Below, in pieces: positions 15,506 to 24,237 of a stretch of DNA of 25,440 nucleotides. Origin of the DNA: Bacteroidales bacterium (GTDB lineage Bacteria > Bacteroidota > Bacteroidia > Bacteroidales > FEN-979). The translations under genes were made by a program, and so were the position numbers. Below the pieces are notes generated by a model, which worked only from the letters and a program-made list of their open reading frames with translations, did no database searches and was not told where the DNA came from. The stretch's first letter is position 1. Each line of letters begins with the position of its first letter. The DNA is taken from the NCBI GenBank assembly GCA_023231005.1, contig JALNWG010000031.1, positions 1 to 25,440 on the forward strand, read 5' to 3'.

Positions 15506-18500
15506 TTATTCCAAATTCTTAACCTTTTGCTCCACCCAGTTTTTAGCATTAACAAAGGCTTCGATCCAGGGCGTGATTTCATCCGTTTTCCGGTCTTGTG
15601 GATAGAAAGGCCACTGCCAGGGAAGGATAGAATCTTCCAGATGGGGCATGATGGCCAGGTGACGTCCATCATCTGAGGCAATAGCGGCGACATCATACTG
15701 GGAACCGTTGGGATTGCCAGGATATTCATGATACCCGAATTTTGCGGTAATATGGTAATTTGCTTCATTGCTTGGGAAATTGAATTTCCCTTCTCCATGA
15801 GCTACCCAGATTCCAAGTCTCGATCCTTCTAAAGAACCCAGCATTACCGAATGATTGGGAAGAATATCCAGAGCCACAAAAGTACATTCGTATTTGTGTG
15901 AATCGTTCCACGACATGGTGGGCTTACGGTTCGCTTCAGAATAGATAAGTCCCAGTTCCACCAACAATTGGCAACCGTTGCATACACCCAAACTCAATGT
16001 ATCTTCCCGCTTGAAAAAGTTGGTAAGCGCCAGATTGGCTTTTTCATTGTATCTAAAAGCCCCTGCCCATCCTTTGGCCGAACCTAAAACATCGGAATTA
16101 GAAAAACCACCAACAAAAGCGATCAGGTTTACATCTTCCAGCGTCTCCCTCCCTGAAATCAAGTCGGTCATGTGGACATCCTTCACGTCAAAACCAGCCA
16201 GATATAACGCCCAGGCCATGTCGCGGTCGCGGTTTACTCCTTTTTCACGTATAATGGCTGCTTTCACACCGGAAGATATTCTCCGTTTTGGATTGATCCC
16301 GAATTGTGAAAATCGGCCAGTAGCCGATCCCGGGAAAACAAATTTCAATGGTTGGTTTTTATAGTTGTTAAACCGTTCCAAAGCAAGTTTTTCTCCACAT
16401 TGTTTCCGGTCAAGCAGGTATGAGGTTCTAAACCAGGTGTTGCGCAAAGTGTCAATGTCGAATTGATAATCTTCACCCTCCATCTTTATTTTTAAAGATC
16501 GGTTAGCTGTGATTTTACCAATGATTTCGCTATTTTGCCATTTCGCCACCTCGCTACTTCTTACTTGAATTACAATTCCCGGTTTTTCACTGAACAGCAA
16601 CCGGAATGAATTCTTTTCACGGAAATTGCAAAGATCAATTTCAAGTCCGATATTTTCGACCGGAAAAACCATTTCGAGTATTGTCGTAATCAACCCTCCG
16701 GCACCAATATCATGACCAGCAAGAATGACATCTTCTTGAATCTTATGTTGCAGGAAGGCAAACATGCTGGCAAATTCAGTAGCATTGGGCACGTCCGGTG
16801 GTATTTCTCCAAGTTGGTTCAATACCTGGGCAAAACTACTTCCTCCCAATTCAAATCCGCAGGAAGAAAATGGGATATAAATCAATACTGAATCCGGTTC
16901 ATTAAGCAGATTTGGGCTGATCACTTTTTTCACATCCGATACTTCTCCAACCGCAGAGATAATTACAGTTCCGGGACTAATGACGACATTACCATCTGGA
17001 TATTTCTGGGTCATAGAGAGAGAATCCTTGCCAGTTGGGATATTGATACCGAGAGCGATGGCAAAATCGCTCAGGGCTTTTACTGCAGTATACAACCGGG
17101 CATCTTCGCCTGCATTTTTACAAGGCCACATCCAATTAGCGCTGAGCGATACCCCTTTCAAACCATGGGTCAACGGAGCCCACACTAAGTTTGTTAATGC
17201 TTTGGCAACAGAGAGGCGTGAGGCAGCAGCCGGATCGATTAACCCGGCCATTGGTGCATGTCCCAGCGCGGTTGCAATGCCTTTATTCCCCTGGTAATCA
17301 AGTGCTACCACCCCTACATTATTCAGCGGAAGTTGAATCGCTCCACAGGTTTGCTGTTTGGCAATTTTTCCGCTCACAGCTCTATCAACTTTGTTGGTAA
17401 GCCAGTCTTTACAGGCAACAGCCTCAAGTTGCAGAATTTCATTTAAATACTTGGGTAATTTCGATTTATCAAATACGAGTGATTCGTAACGCGTAATGCG
17501 TGACGCATCGGTCATAATAGTTTTGGGTGGTTTTCCGAAGAAATCTTCAATATTCAGATCGATTGGTTTGGTTTGATCGTTGGTATTGTTAAAAATAAGC
17601 TGGTGGTTCCCGGTGGTTTCACCAACCTGGTAAATCGGAGCCCGCTCTCTTTCGGCAATGGTTTTCAGCAATTCAAAATCCTCTGATTTGATCACAAGTC
17701 CCATGCGTTCCTGCGACTCATTACTCACGATCTCTTTCGCAGAAAGGGTTGGATCCCCAACTGGTAATTGATCGATGTGTATCGTGCCACCAGTTGTTTC
17801 AACCAACTCCGACAAAGAGTTGAGGTGTCCACCTGCTCCATGATCATGAATGGAGACTACGGGATTTTTATCCATCTCTGTCATGGCTCTGATGGCATTA
17901 AAGACCCGCTTTTGCATTTCGGGATTGGAACGCTGGACGGCATTGAGTTCAATAGCGTTTCCAAACTCACCGGTAGCAACGGAAGAAACCGCTCCTCCCC
18001 CCATTCCGATGCGATAATTATCGCCACCAAGAACCACAATTTGTTCACCGGGAACCGGATCCTCTTTTATACTATCTTCTTTTTTGGCAAAGCCGATTCC
18101 TCCTGCCTGCATGATTACTTTGTCATATCCGTAAATCCGGTCATCTGTGGCATGTTCAAAGGTCAGTACAGATCCGCAGATCAAGGGTTGTCCGAATTTA
18201 TTGCCGAAATCGCTGGCACCATTGGAAGCTTTAATGAGGATTTCTTCAGGGTTTTTATAGAGCCATGATCTGCCTTTCACTCCTTTTTCCCAATTTCTTC
18301 CTCCATCCAGACGGGGATAAGAGGTCATGTATACCGCAGTGCCGGCAACCGGGATACTTCCCCTTCCACCAGCCATCCGGTCACGAATTTCACCGCCGGA
18401 CCCGGTTGCAGCTCCATTAAAAGGTTCAACAGTTGTAGGAAAATTATGAGTTTCGGCTTTTAGGGAGATCACCGAATGGAAATCCTTAATCGTAAAAAAG

Positions 18501-19189
18501 TCAGCGATATCCTGATGTCCGGGAGCAAACTGTTCAATCTCCGGCCCTTCAATGAATGCCACGTTGTCTTTATAGGCAGATACTATAAAATTAGGATTTT
18601 TGAGCGCTGTTTTTTTAATCAGGGAAAAGAGAGACTCACTCATCTCCCTTCCATCGATAATAAAAATACCATTAAAGATTTTGTGACGACAATGCTCGGA
18701 GTTGACCTGAGAGAAACCAAAAACCTCACTGTCGGTGAGCAAACGACCCAGTTTATGACTAAGCTGAATCAAATAACTGATCTCTTCATCGCTAAGTGCC
18801 AAGCCTTCCTGATTTGAATACTGCGAGAGATCCTCAATATTCCGTATCGGTTCTGGTTCCCGAAGAATCTGAAAAATGTTCTGATCCAACTCCGTGTATC
18901 TATGCTGGAGCATCGGATCATAAATTGCAAATCGTAAATCGTAAATCGTAAATTCTTCAATTCGGCGAATACCTGTAATTCCCATATTCTGGGTTATTTC
19001 AACAGCATTGGTACTCCAAGGGGTGATCATTTCAGGGCGAGGGCCGATAAAGGTTCCATGTAAAATAGATTCGGCGACACATTCTGCATCGCCGAAAAGC
19101 CAGGTCAATTTTTCCAGATCAAGGGGGTTCAGGCCATTGCGGCTTTCAACAGCATAGAAACTGGTTGCATTTTTAAAGAATGTGATCAT
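15506..19189 (-). CDS. purL: Phosphoribosylformylglycinamidine synthase (single-chain)
   Basis: At 1227 residues this is the large single-chain FGAM synthase (EC 6.3.5.3) of purine synthesis: it converts FGAR, glutamine and ATP to FGAM in the cytoplasm. Domains in order are an N-terminal PurS-like part, a linker, two AIR-synthase-like halves (NSEHCRHKIFNGIF, KAETHNFPTTVEPFNGAATG, SIHDHGAGGHLNSLSELVE, then PTGKDSLSMTQKYPDGN), and a C-terminal glutaminase with nucleophile C1070 in LGVCNGCQLLVELG and closing AHGEGKF and HLEDSILPWQWPF. Two short tandem repeats are read through in frame: heptamers at residues 79-90 (EFTIYDLRFAIY) and octamers at residues 877-889 (SSEVAKWQNSEII). Both lie in places where I recall variable loops in relatives. 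The gene follows trxB by 19 nt and precedes the SDR gene. Confidence 0.96.
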   Translation of the reverse strand: MITFFKNATSFYAVESRNGLNPLDLEKLTWLFGDAECVAESILHGTFIGPRPEMITPWSTNAVEITQNMGITGIRRIEEFTIYDLRFAIYDPMLQHRYTELDQNIFQILREPEPIRNIEDLSQYSNQEGLALSDEEISYLIQLSHKLGRLLTDSEVFGFSQVNSEHCRHKIFNGIFIIDGREMSESLFSLIKKTALKNPNFIVSAYKDNVAFIEGPEIEQFAPGHQDIADFFTIKDFHSVISLKAETHNFPTTVEPFNGAATGSGGEIRDRMAGGRGSIPVAGTAVYMTSYPRLDGGRNWEKGVKGRSWLYKNPEEILIKASNGASDFGNKFGQPLICGSVLTFEHATDDRIYGYDKVIMQAGGIGFAKKEDSIKEDPVPGEQIVVLGGDNYRIGMGGGAVSSVATGEFGNAIELNAVQRSNPEMQKRVFNAIRAMTEMDKNPVVSIHDHGAGGHLNSLSELVETTGGTIHIDQLPVGDPTLSAKEIVSNESQERMGLVIKSEDFELLKTIAERERAPIYQVGETTGNHQLIFNNTNDQTKPIDLNIEDFFGKPPKTIMTDASRITRYESLVFDKSKLPKYLNEILQLEAVACKDWLTNKVDRAVSGKIAKQQTCGAIQLPLNNVGVVALDYQGNKGIATALGHAPMAGLIDPAAASRLSVAKALTNLVWAPLTHGLKGVSLSANWMWPCKNAGEDARLYTAVKALSDFAIALGINIPTGKDSLSMTQKYPDGNVVISPGTVIISAVGEVSDVKKVISPNLLNEPDSVLIYIPFSSCGFELGGSSFAQVLNQLGEIPPDVPNATEFASMFAFLQHKIQEDVILAGHDIGAGGLITTILEMVFPVENIGLEIDLCNFREKNSFRLLFSEKPGIVIQVRSSEVAKWQNSEIIGKITANRSLKIKMEGEDYQFDIDTLRNTWFRTSYLLDRKQCGEKLALERFNNYKNQPLKFVFPGSATGRFSQFGINPKRRISSGVKAAIIREKGVNRDRDMAWALYLAGFDVKDVHMTDLISGRETLEDVNLIAFVGGFSNSDVLGSAKGWAGAFRYNEKANLALTNFFKREDTLSLGVCNGCQLLVELGLIYSEANRKPTMSWNDSHKYECTFVALDILPNHSVMLGSLEGSRLGIWVAHGEGKFNFPSNEANYHITAKFGYHEYPGNPNGSQYDVAAIASDDGRHLAIMPHLEDSILPWQWPFYPQDRKTDEITPWIEAFVNAKNWVEQKVKNLE
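16525..16560. repeat. Octamer repeat (TTTCGCTA / TAGCGAAA) within purL
   Basis: Units in register of 8 on the plus strand are TTTCGCTA, TTTTGCCA, TTTCGCCA, CCTCGCTA and a partial fifth. On the coding strand they read as SSEVAKWQNSEII. The unit that falls in frame at the third position is TGG (Trp), while TAG occurs only out of frame. Confidence 0.65.
18921..18954. repeat. Heptamer repeat (TAAATCG) within purL
   Basis: Units in register of 7 on the plus strand are TAAATTG, CAAATCG, TAAATCG, TAAATCG and a partial TAAATT. The coding strand (reverse) is free of stops and encodes residues 79-90. Because 7 is not a multiple of 3, gain or loss of one unit would shift the purL frame. Confidence 0.7.
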
Positions 19190-19190
19190 A

Positions 19191-19214
19191 TTTCACTATT
19201 TCACCATTTTATGA
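19191..19214. repeat. Octamer repeat (TTTCACTA) filling the trxB-purL gap
   Basis: Units in register of 8 are TTTCACTA, TTTCACCA and TTTTATGA. They make up practically all of the 19 nt between the trxB stop and the purL start. The type is close to the TTTCGCTA octamer inside purL, with CAC in place of CGC. Confidence 0.5.
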
Positions 19215-20144
19215 TGTTAAAAATCTTTCTGCTTCAATGGCAGCCATACATCCTGTTCCGGCGGCGGTAATGGCCTGACGGAAATGAGGATCCTGTACAT
19301 CACCGGCTGCAAATACGCCAGTAACACTGGTTCGGGTAGTCCCCGGTTTGGTTTTTATATATTTGAATTTATCCAATTCGAGTTTTCCTTCGAATACCTC
19401 GGTATTGGGCTTATGGCCAATGGCGACAAAAAAACCCGTCACAGGAATATCCTTTGATTCGCCAGATTTGACGTTACGAACGCGTACACCGGTTACACCG
19501 CTGTCGTCGCCCAAAACTTCCTCTGGAACACTATCCCATACCATTTCGATGTTGGGTGTATTCTCCACTTTATGTTGCATTGTTTTACAGGCTCGTAATT
19601 CATTCCGGCGGTGAATCATATATACTTTCTTACATAATTTAGCCAGATAGGTAGCCTCTTCCACTGCAGTATCTCCTCCTCCCACTATCGCGACATCCTG
19701 TCCACGGTAAAAGAACCCATCACAGGTGGCGCACCCTGAAACACCCATTCCCATAAATTTTTTCTCCGATTCTATTCCAAGCCATTTGGCACAAGCTCCA
19801 GTTGCGATAATGACGGTTTCAGCCGAGAGGGTTTTTCCATCATCCGCCTTAACAATAAAGGGACGGTTTGAAAAATCAACTTCAGTGACTACTCCAAACC
19901 TTATTTCGGCACCAAAACGTTCAGCTTGTTGTTTAATTTCATCCATCATTTCCGAACCCATAATTCCTTTAGGGTAGCCAGGAAAGTTATCCACCTCGGT
20001 GGTGATGGTAAGCTGTCCTCCGGGTTGCAATCCCTGATAAACCACAGGTTTCAAATCAGACCGTGATGCATAGATAGCAGCAGTATATCCTGCCGGACCG
20101 GAGCCAATGATCAGGCAGCGAACATGTTCAATTTTTTCAGACAT
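19209..20144 (-). CDS. trxB: Thioredoxin-disulfide reductase
   Basis: A 311-residue FAD-dependent reductase that passes electrons from NADPH to thioredoxin in the cytoplasm. The FAD-binding GSGPAG is at 14-19, the NADPH-binding GGGDTAVEEA just after residue 153, and the redox-active CATC at C138-C141. The C-terminal FAD motif TSVTGVFAAGDVQD is present. The length is that of the low-molecular-weight bacterial type. ATG 20144 is preceded by a -7 element at 20164-20171. It is the first gene of a 9-kb co-directional run, trxB, purL, SDR and two acyl-CoA synthetases. Confidence 0.96.
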   Translation of the reverse strand: MSEKIEHVRCLIIGSGPAGYTAAIYASRSDLKPVVYQGLQPGGQLTITTEVDNFPGYPKGIMGSEMMDEIKQQAERFGAEIRFGVVTEVDFSNRPFIVKADDGKTLSAETVIIATGACAKWLGIESEKKFMGMGVSGCATCDGFFYRGQDVAIVGGGDTAVEEATYLAKLCKKVYMIHRRNELRACKTMQHKVENTPNIEMVWDSVPEEVLGDDSGVTGVRVRNVKSGESKDIPVTGFFVAIGHKPNTEVFEGKLELDKFKYIKTKPGTTRTSVTGVFAAGDVQDPHFRQAITAAGTGCMAAIEAERFLTS

Positions 20145-20163
20145 TTGCTCGATTTTTTCTTTA

Positions 20164-20171
20164 CAAATGTA
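20164..20171 (-). promoter_or_regulatory. -7 promoter element for the trxB-purL run
   Basis: On the minus strand the sequence is TACATTTG, an exact TAnnTTTG, preceded by a run of eight T. The transcript would start near 20157, about 13 nt before ATG 20144. It is the only such element I found upstream of the five-gene run. Confidence 0.5.
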
Positions 20172-20201
20172 AAAAAAATCCGGATGTCGATTACCAGATA
20201 T

Positions 20202-20220
20202 TGAATGCCAAATGCTGAAC
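20202..20220. repeat. Heptamer repeat (TGAATGC) upstream of trxB
   Basis: Units TGAATGC and CAAATGC followed by partial TGAAC are in register of 7. They lie in the 188-nt gap between trxB and the end of the DUF3857 gene. Only 2.7 copies, so this is the weakest of the repeat arrays. Confidence 0.35.
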
Positions 20221-20332
20221 CTGGAGATGATTCACCAGGGGTGGCATTTAACAAGGGAACCCGACTGATGTCTGCCGTTTCGAAGTACAAGCAACGGGAT
20301 CTAACAACTTACACACCACAAAAAAAAGGCTC

Positions 20333-22309
20333 TCATGGAGTTTCTTTCTCAAAAATAAGGTGTTGCGCGAATAATTTGATAATGTCGATGAAATCTAATT
20401 TTAAGGAAAGATAATCATTGGCCGGATAGATCCCTTTTTTCAAGGTATAAGAACCGGTAACGGAGACGATGGAATCCTGGACTGCTGAACCAAATTGAAT
20501 GTTTATCCGCTCATTGTTACGAAAGAGCTTTTCGGGCGCTTTTTTTAACCGGTAGCCGGTAGGTAACACGATCGAACAACTAAAAGATTTGGTATATGGA
20601 TAAATATGATCTACCGGAACTTTCCGGATCGATCCCGGATAGGGATTCTCCCGGATCGGAAAATGACAAAACGGATCAATCTCCAGATAATTATCCACCC
20701 GATTAACGGGAATCTTACCTTCAAAATAAACAGAAAAAGGGTTGATCGTATTTTCGTTTTTCAAATTCATAACAGAAACAGAATCCCCTTGTTCCATTTC
20801 AGCATTATGAAAGTATGACTCCAGAAAATCTTTGTCCTGAGTATACGACTTTCGGGCCCTAAGAGCAGAATAGCCCTTAAAATCTATCAGGCAATTGATT
20901 TCCAGCGAGTCGAGTGCCGTATTGAATTTCATGCGGAGTTGCGTATTGGTTAGTGAAGATCCATCACCGTTAACATCCACCCATGAAGATCCCTCCTCTT
21001 TTACAAGATATCCCTTGCCATTGATACATCTTGGAGGGATGGTCTGGTTTTCGCACATCGGTTCGGTCCCATCGGTCAAAATCCAATGATCATCAATTTT
21101 TGCATTAACAATAACGTAATTAAAGAAAAAAAGAAACGGGTAATCCTGCAATGCCTTGACATGCCCTTGTGAACTGATCAGGACAGGATATGCCTCAATA
21201 CCGGCGGCATTTAACATTCCGGTCAGGAATAGATTGATTTCAGCGCTGTTGCCGTTTTTGGTTGTAAAAACAGATTTTGGACTCCGTCCGGCATATATCC
21301 GTTCCTCTCTGTTCCATACAAAATGATCCTTTACCCAGGTTACAATGCTTTCAAATTTTTCTGCCTGCGATAGGTTAAGAAATCCTTGTTGTTCAATGAT
21401 ATCTTTAGAAAATTTCTCCGCGGAAGTAATGTATTTCCCAAACTCAGAATCCTTTATCAGGTCTTTGCTTAGTTTTGGCCAGGTATCCAATTGATCGTAA
21501 ACATAACCACGCTCGGACTTAATACTGCTTAACTGGAAGTATAGCGCCACGAAATTATCCTCTGAACAAGAGATGTGATCGGTCTCCTTAAATGCAGGAA
21601 CATCTCTCATCCGGTATGTACAGATAGTCTCTCTGTAGGAAACATTGTCAAAATACCTGTTTTGTCCATTCTCCTTATCCTCAATATATTCGTCAAACTT
21701 CCGGGCATTCCGCAATACGTAGGTATATTGATAAAATGGATTGAGTTTAAGAATGAACTGGCTTAACCGAACAGGAATTTCAGATTGAAAATACCATTCC
21801 TGTAAATGGAAAAGCCAAGGTGATTGGACCTGGTAATTGAATTCAATGATCGAACCCTCCCTGACATCAGGAAAAGCCACTTTCTTTATATAATATTTGT
21901 CGCTGACCTTTTGCTCGTAAATCGTTGATTTGTCAAGCGGAACTTTTTTGATACGCCCGTCCTCAAGGTTATAGGTGAATGCTTCAAGATTTATCAATTC
22001 GTCCTTATACTTTCCGGAACGGAACAATGGAATAATCATCTGTGCAAAGGAAATTCCCTGTTTTGTAAGGATCTTTATTCGTTTTCTGTGGGTATAAAGT
22101 ACGTTAAATTCCTCATCAAAAGGGATAAAAACCGCTTCACCTAGATCATAAACAACAAATGCCGGAGCAGTGGTATCTTTTGGATAGCAGTTGATTTTCA
22201 ATTCGTCAATAGAGATCTTTCCGAATTCCGGAGTACCGGATTGTGCAAATAACCAGGCCGGTAACAATAGCCAAGTGATCAAGAATGCAGGAACCGTGGT
22301 TTTAATCAT
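20333..22309 (-). CDS. Exported DUF3857 / transglutaminase-like protein, catalytic residues lost
   Basis: A 658-residue exported protein with a signal peptide at 1-22 (MIKTTVPAFLITWLLLPAWL, then FAQ). Residues about 55-250 are the DUF3857 beta domain (RRIYDLGEAVFIPF-type, and EGSIIEFNYQVQSPW). Residues about 315-415 are a transglutaminase-like fold, but the catalytic positions are altered: the Cys position is S355 (NGNSAEINLFLTGMLNAAGI), the His position is Y398 (FFNYVIV), and only the Asp (D413, WILTDGT) remains. The C-terminal part is the DUF3858-type beta domain. It is therefore a likely pseudoenzyme, perhaps binding peptides or partner proteins at the outer surface or in the periplasm. 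ATG 22309 overlaps the upstream gene stop by 8 nt. Confidence 0.85.
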   Translation of the reverse strand: MIKTTVPAFLITWLLLPAWLFAQSGTPEFGKISIDELKINCYPKDTTAPAFVVYDLGEAVFIPFDEEFNVLYTHRKRIKILTKQGISFAQMIIPLFRSGKYKDELINLEAFTYNLEDGRIKKVPLDKSTIYEQKVSDKYYIKKVAFPDVREGSIIEFNYQVQSPWLFHLQEWYFQSEIPVRLSQFILKLNPFYQYTYVLRNARKFDEYIEDKENGQNRYFDNVSYRETICTYRMRDVPAFKETDHISCSEDNFVALYFQLSSIKSERGYVYDQLDTWPKLSKDLIKDSEFGKYITSAEKFSKDIIEQQGFLNLSQAEKFESIVTWVKDHFVWNREERIYAGRSPKSVFTTKNGNSAEINLFLTGMLNAAGIEAYPVLISSQGHVKALQDYPFLFFFNYVIVNAKIDDHWILTDGTEPMCENQTIPPRCINGKGYLVKEEGSSWVDVNGDGSSLTNTQLRMKFNTALDSLEINCLIDFKGYSALRARKSYTQDKDFLESYFHNAEMEQGDSVSVMNLKNENTINPFSVYFEGKIPVNRVDNYLEIDPFCHFPIRENPYPGSIRKVPVDHIYPYTKSFSCSIVLPTGYRLKKAPEKLFRNNERINIQFGSAVQDSIVSVTGSYTLKKGIYPANDYLSLKLDFIDIIKLFAQHLIFEKETP

Positions 22310-24182
22310 GATTTTTAGTTAAAATTATGTTTGTTTGTCGTTCATAAGCCCTGATCGCGCTGATCCAGTCAAAAACTTCTGCATAGTCAGCCAGTGGATA
22401 CGTTCCCCGCTTCAACAGAAACTCACGGATGCAAATCAGCTGATTCTCCATAACACGTGATTCAAACCGGTACATCCCAGCAAGGCTTTTCCGATTGAAA
22501 ACAGGTAGCAATTTTGGCTGGAATCCCAAATTAATAGGGATTACCAAGGTATCGATATTATGAATCGGGAAGTCAATCTGTATGGGCAATCTCCGTTGAG
22601 AAACCTTTTCCAATTGAGGAAAATGAAGAGCCGGAATGGGTAAGACAATCAAGTCCTCCATTCTGCGACAGTTTTCCTGCAATTCAAACGTTGCAGTAAA
22701 ACCGGCAGAGAAAGAATCGCGAGCGTTGTAAGTGAAATCATACCGATCAAGATTGAACCTCTCGAAGGGGATCAACTTTTTTGCAAAATCCTTATTCTCA
22801 TTTAGATTTTGCACTCTTTTTGCAACGATTATATCTTCAAAAAGTGGGCCCCGGTATTTACCATTCAAGGTTAGCCGGATATTTCCATTATCCTTTGGGA
22901 AATAGCTAAAGGAACGGGTTACTTGTACCAGGATCTCATTCAGTTCAGGAATGTTACACAAAGTACTTTGGTTTCCATTGACTACCAGTGCAGGTCTTCC
23001 CTGGATAAATGTTCCCGTGTACCCCAGGGGCTCGAATGAATTGGTACAATCCATCCACAGCGTGTCTTTTTTATTGAACGGGATGCACAGAATGGCATGG
23101 TTGAATTGCTGACTCGGAAAGTCAGAAAGGATTTTCTCTGGATGGACATCACCAAAGACCAAGGTATAATAAGCAGAAATCCCTGCATAACCGAGCAATG
23201 CCTTGGCATAAATGGCCAGTCCTTTACAATCACCGTATTTTTTCTGAGAAACTGAAGTAGCCGTGGCAGGAATAATTCCACTGTTCAAAATACTAACACT
23301 CAGATATCGGGTTTGATCCTGTATATAATGATATATGGCTCGTATCTGTTCTAAGGTATCATGCGTTTTTTCACGGAGTGAATTAATCCAGGCAACATCC
23401 TGCATGGGGAGTATACAGCGATCATGATTGATCGAATCGAGAAAGGATCCAAAGGCCGCCCAATTGCGGAAACTTCCGTTGATTTCCAGTTCAAAATCGA
23501 CCGGCACAATTCTGACCTCCGGAAGCATAGAAGATGGTGAGGGAGCCCAATACTCAGGCCTGAACGGGTTCAGGTTCTTTCCTCTCCAACAATACCGGAT
23601 ATTTTCATCCAGCGTATCGATGACGGGAGGATCCATTCTATTTTGAAAAATGTTGACAGGATACTGAAGCGGAAAAATGGCTGTAAGGATAGCGGATTTT
23701 GTTATGGCTTCCCGAGAGTAAGCTGGAGACCATAATGCAAGATATAATGCTTCCGTCTTTTTAGTAATACATTCTACTATTATCTGATGGGGGTACTCCG
23801 GGTATGTTAATGAAAATGATTTGACCTTCTGGTCAGAATAAAAGCTGTTTTCTGTGAACCGCGACCGCTCTTGGATATCATTCTTTTCAAGCCTTCTGAT
23901 AATTTTTCCATTAACATCCTGTACCCAGCCGGTAAGACTGGTTATTTTATCCGAACGACTGAAAGGAAATGAAAAGGCGGCAGCCTCTTCACCTTCTCGG
24001 GAATTGATTTGCAGGATAATTCTGAAGGTTGTGATGATAGATTTTCCTTTAACCGCTACAATCGTTTCGTAACTGATGATATCACAGGGATCTTTATCTG
24101 CGTACGCCAAAAAAGGAAGGATGATGGGAATCAGAAGCACGAACCATCTGTTGCGGAGTAAGGAATAGCATGACAAGCCCAT
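22302..24182 (-). CDS. Exported DUF3857 / transglutaminase-like protein
   Basis: A 626-residue exported protein whose signal peptide ends near PFLAYA-DKD. It has the DUF3857 beta domain first (residues about 60-230), then a transglutaminase-like core with an intact triad: C319 in KKYGDCKGLA, H362 in QFNHAILC and D378 in TLWMDCTNSFEP. A DUF3858-like beta domain follows. Such proteins are common in Bacteroidota and are thought to act in the periplasm or at the cell surface; the substrate is unknown. It is the first gene of a two-gene operon with the degenerate paralogue. The -7 element at 24238-24245 and -33 TTG at 24263-24265 precede it, and a 16-bp palindrome lies in the leader. Confidence 0.88.
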   Translation of the reverse strand: MGLSCYSLLRNRWFVLLIPIILPFLAYADKDPCDIISYETIVAVKGKSIITTFRIILQINSREGEEAAAFSFPFSRSDKITSLTGWVQDVNGKIIRRLEKNDIQERSRFTENSFYSDQKVKSFSLTYPEYPHQIIVECITKKTEALYLALWSPAYSREAITKSAILTAIFPLQYPVNIFQNRMDPPVIDTLDENIRYCWRGKNLNPFRPEYWAPSPSSMLPEVRIVPVDFELEINGSFRNWAAFGSFLDSINHDRCILPMQDVAWINSLREKTHDTLEQIRAIYHYIQDQTRYLSVSILNSGIIPATATSVSQKKYGDCKGLAIYAKALLGYAGISAYYTLVFGDVHPEKILSDFPSQQFNHAILCIPFNKKDTLWMDCTNSFEPLGYTGTFIQGRPALVVNGNQSTLCNIPELNEILVQVTRSFSYFPKDNGNIRLTLNGKYRGPLFEDIIVAKRVQNLNENKDFAKKLIPFERFNLDRYDFTYNARDSFSAGFTATFELQENCRRMEDLIVLPIPALHFPQLEKVSQRRLPIQIDFPIHNIDTLVIPINLGFQPKLLPVFNRKSLAGMYRFESRVMENQLICIREFLLKRGTYPLADYAEVFDWISAIRAYERQTNIILTKNHD

Positions 24183-24205
24183 AATGAATACAAGAAATGG
24201 ATCGC

Positions 24206-24221
24206 TGGTTCAATTGAACCA
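24206..24221. promoter_or_regulatory. Perfect 16-bp palindrome in the DUF3857 operon leader
   Basis: TGGTTCAATTGAACCA is fully self-complementary. It lies between the predicted transcript start (about 24231) and ATG 24182. It could be an operator for a dimeric regulator, or simply a chance palindrome; no regulator gene is nearby. Confidence 0.35.
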
Positions 24222-24237
24222 ATATCATCCCGAAAAG

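Noticed and set aside
15484..15520. Further tandem repeat at the purL 3' end (AATTTGG twice, 14 nt apart)
   Set aside because: Only two matching units with a non-matching one between; not separable from AT-rich chance sequence, although the placement at a stop codon fits the other arrays.
18921..18954. CRISPR-like or phase-variable contingency locus
   Set aside because: No spacers, so not CRISPR. Phase variation is possible in principle, but units are already diverged, which lowers slippage, and loss of purL is unlikely to be beneficial; kept only as a question in the findings.
20300..20345. Rho-independent terminator after the DUF3857 operon
   Set aside because: A T-rich run follows the stop on the minus strand, but the preceding stem is only about 3 bp (CTC with GAG), too weak to call.
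20205..20414. Plus-strand frame of 69 codons between trxB and the DUF3857 gene
   Set aside because: It runs antisense into the DUF3857 gene and has no promoter, signal or family features.
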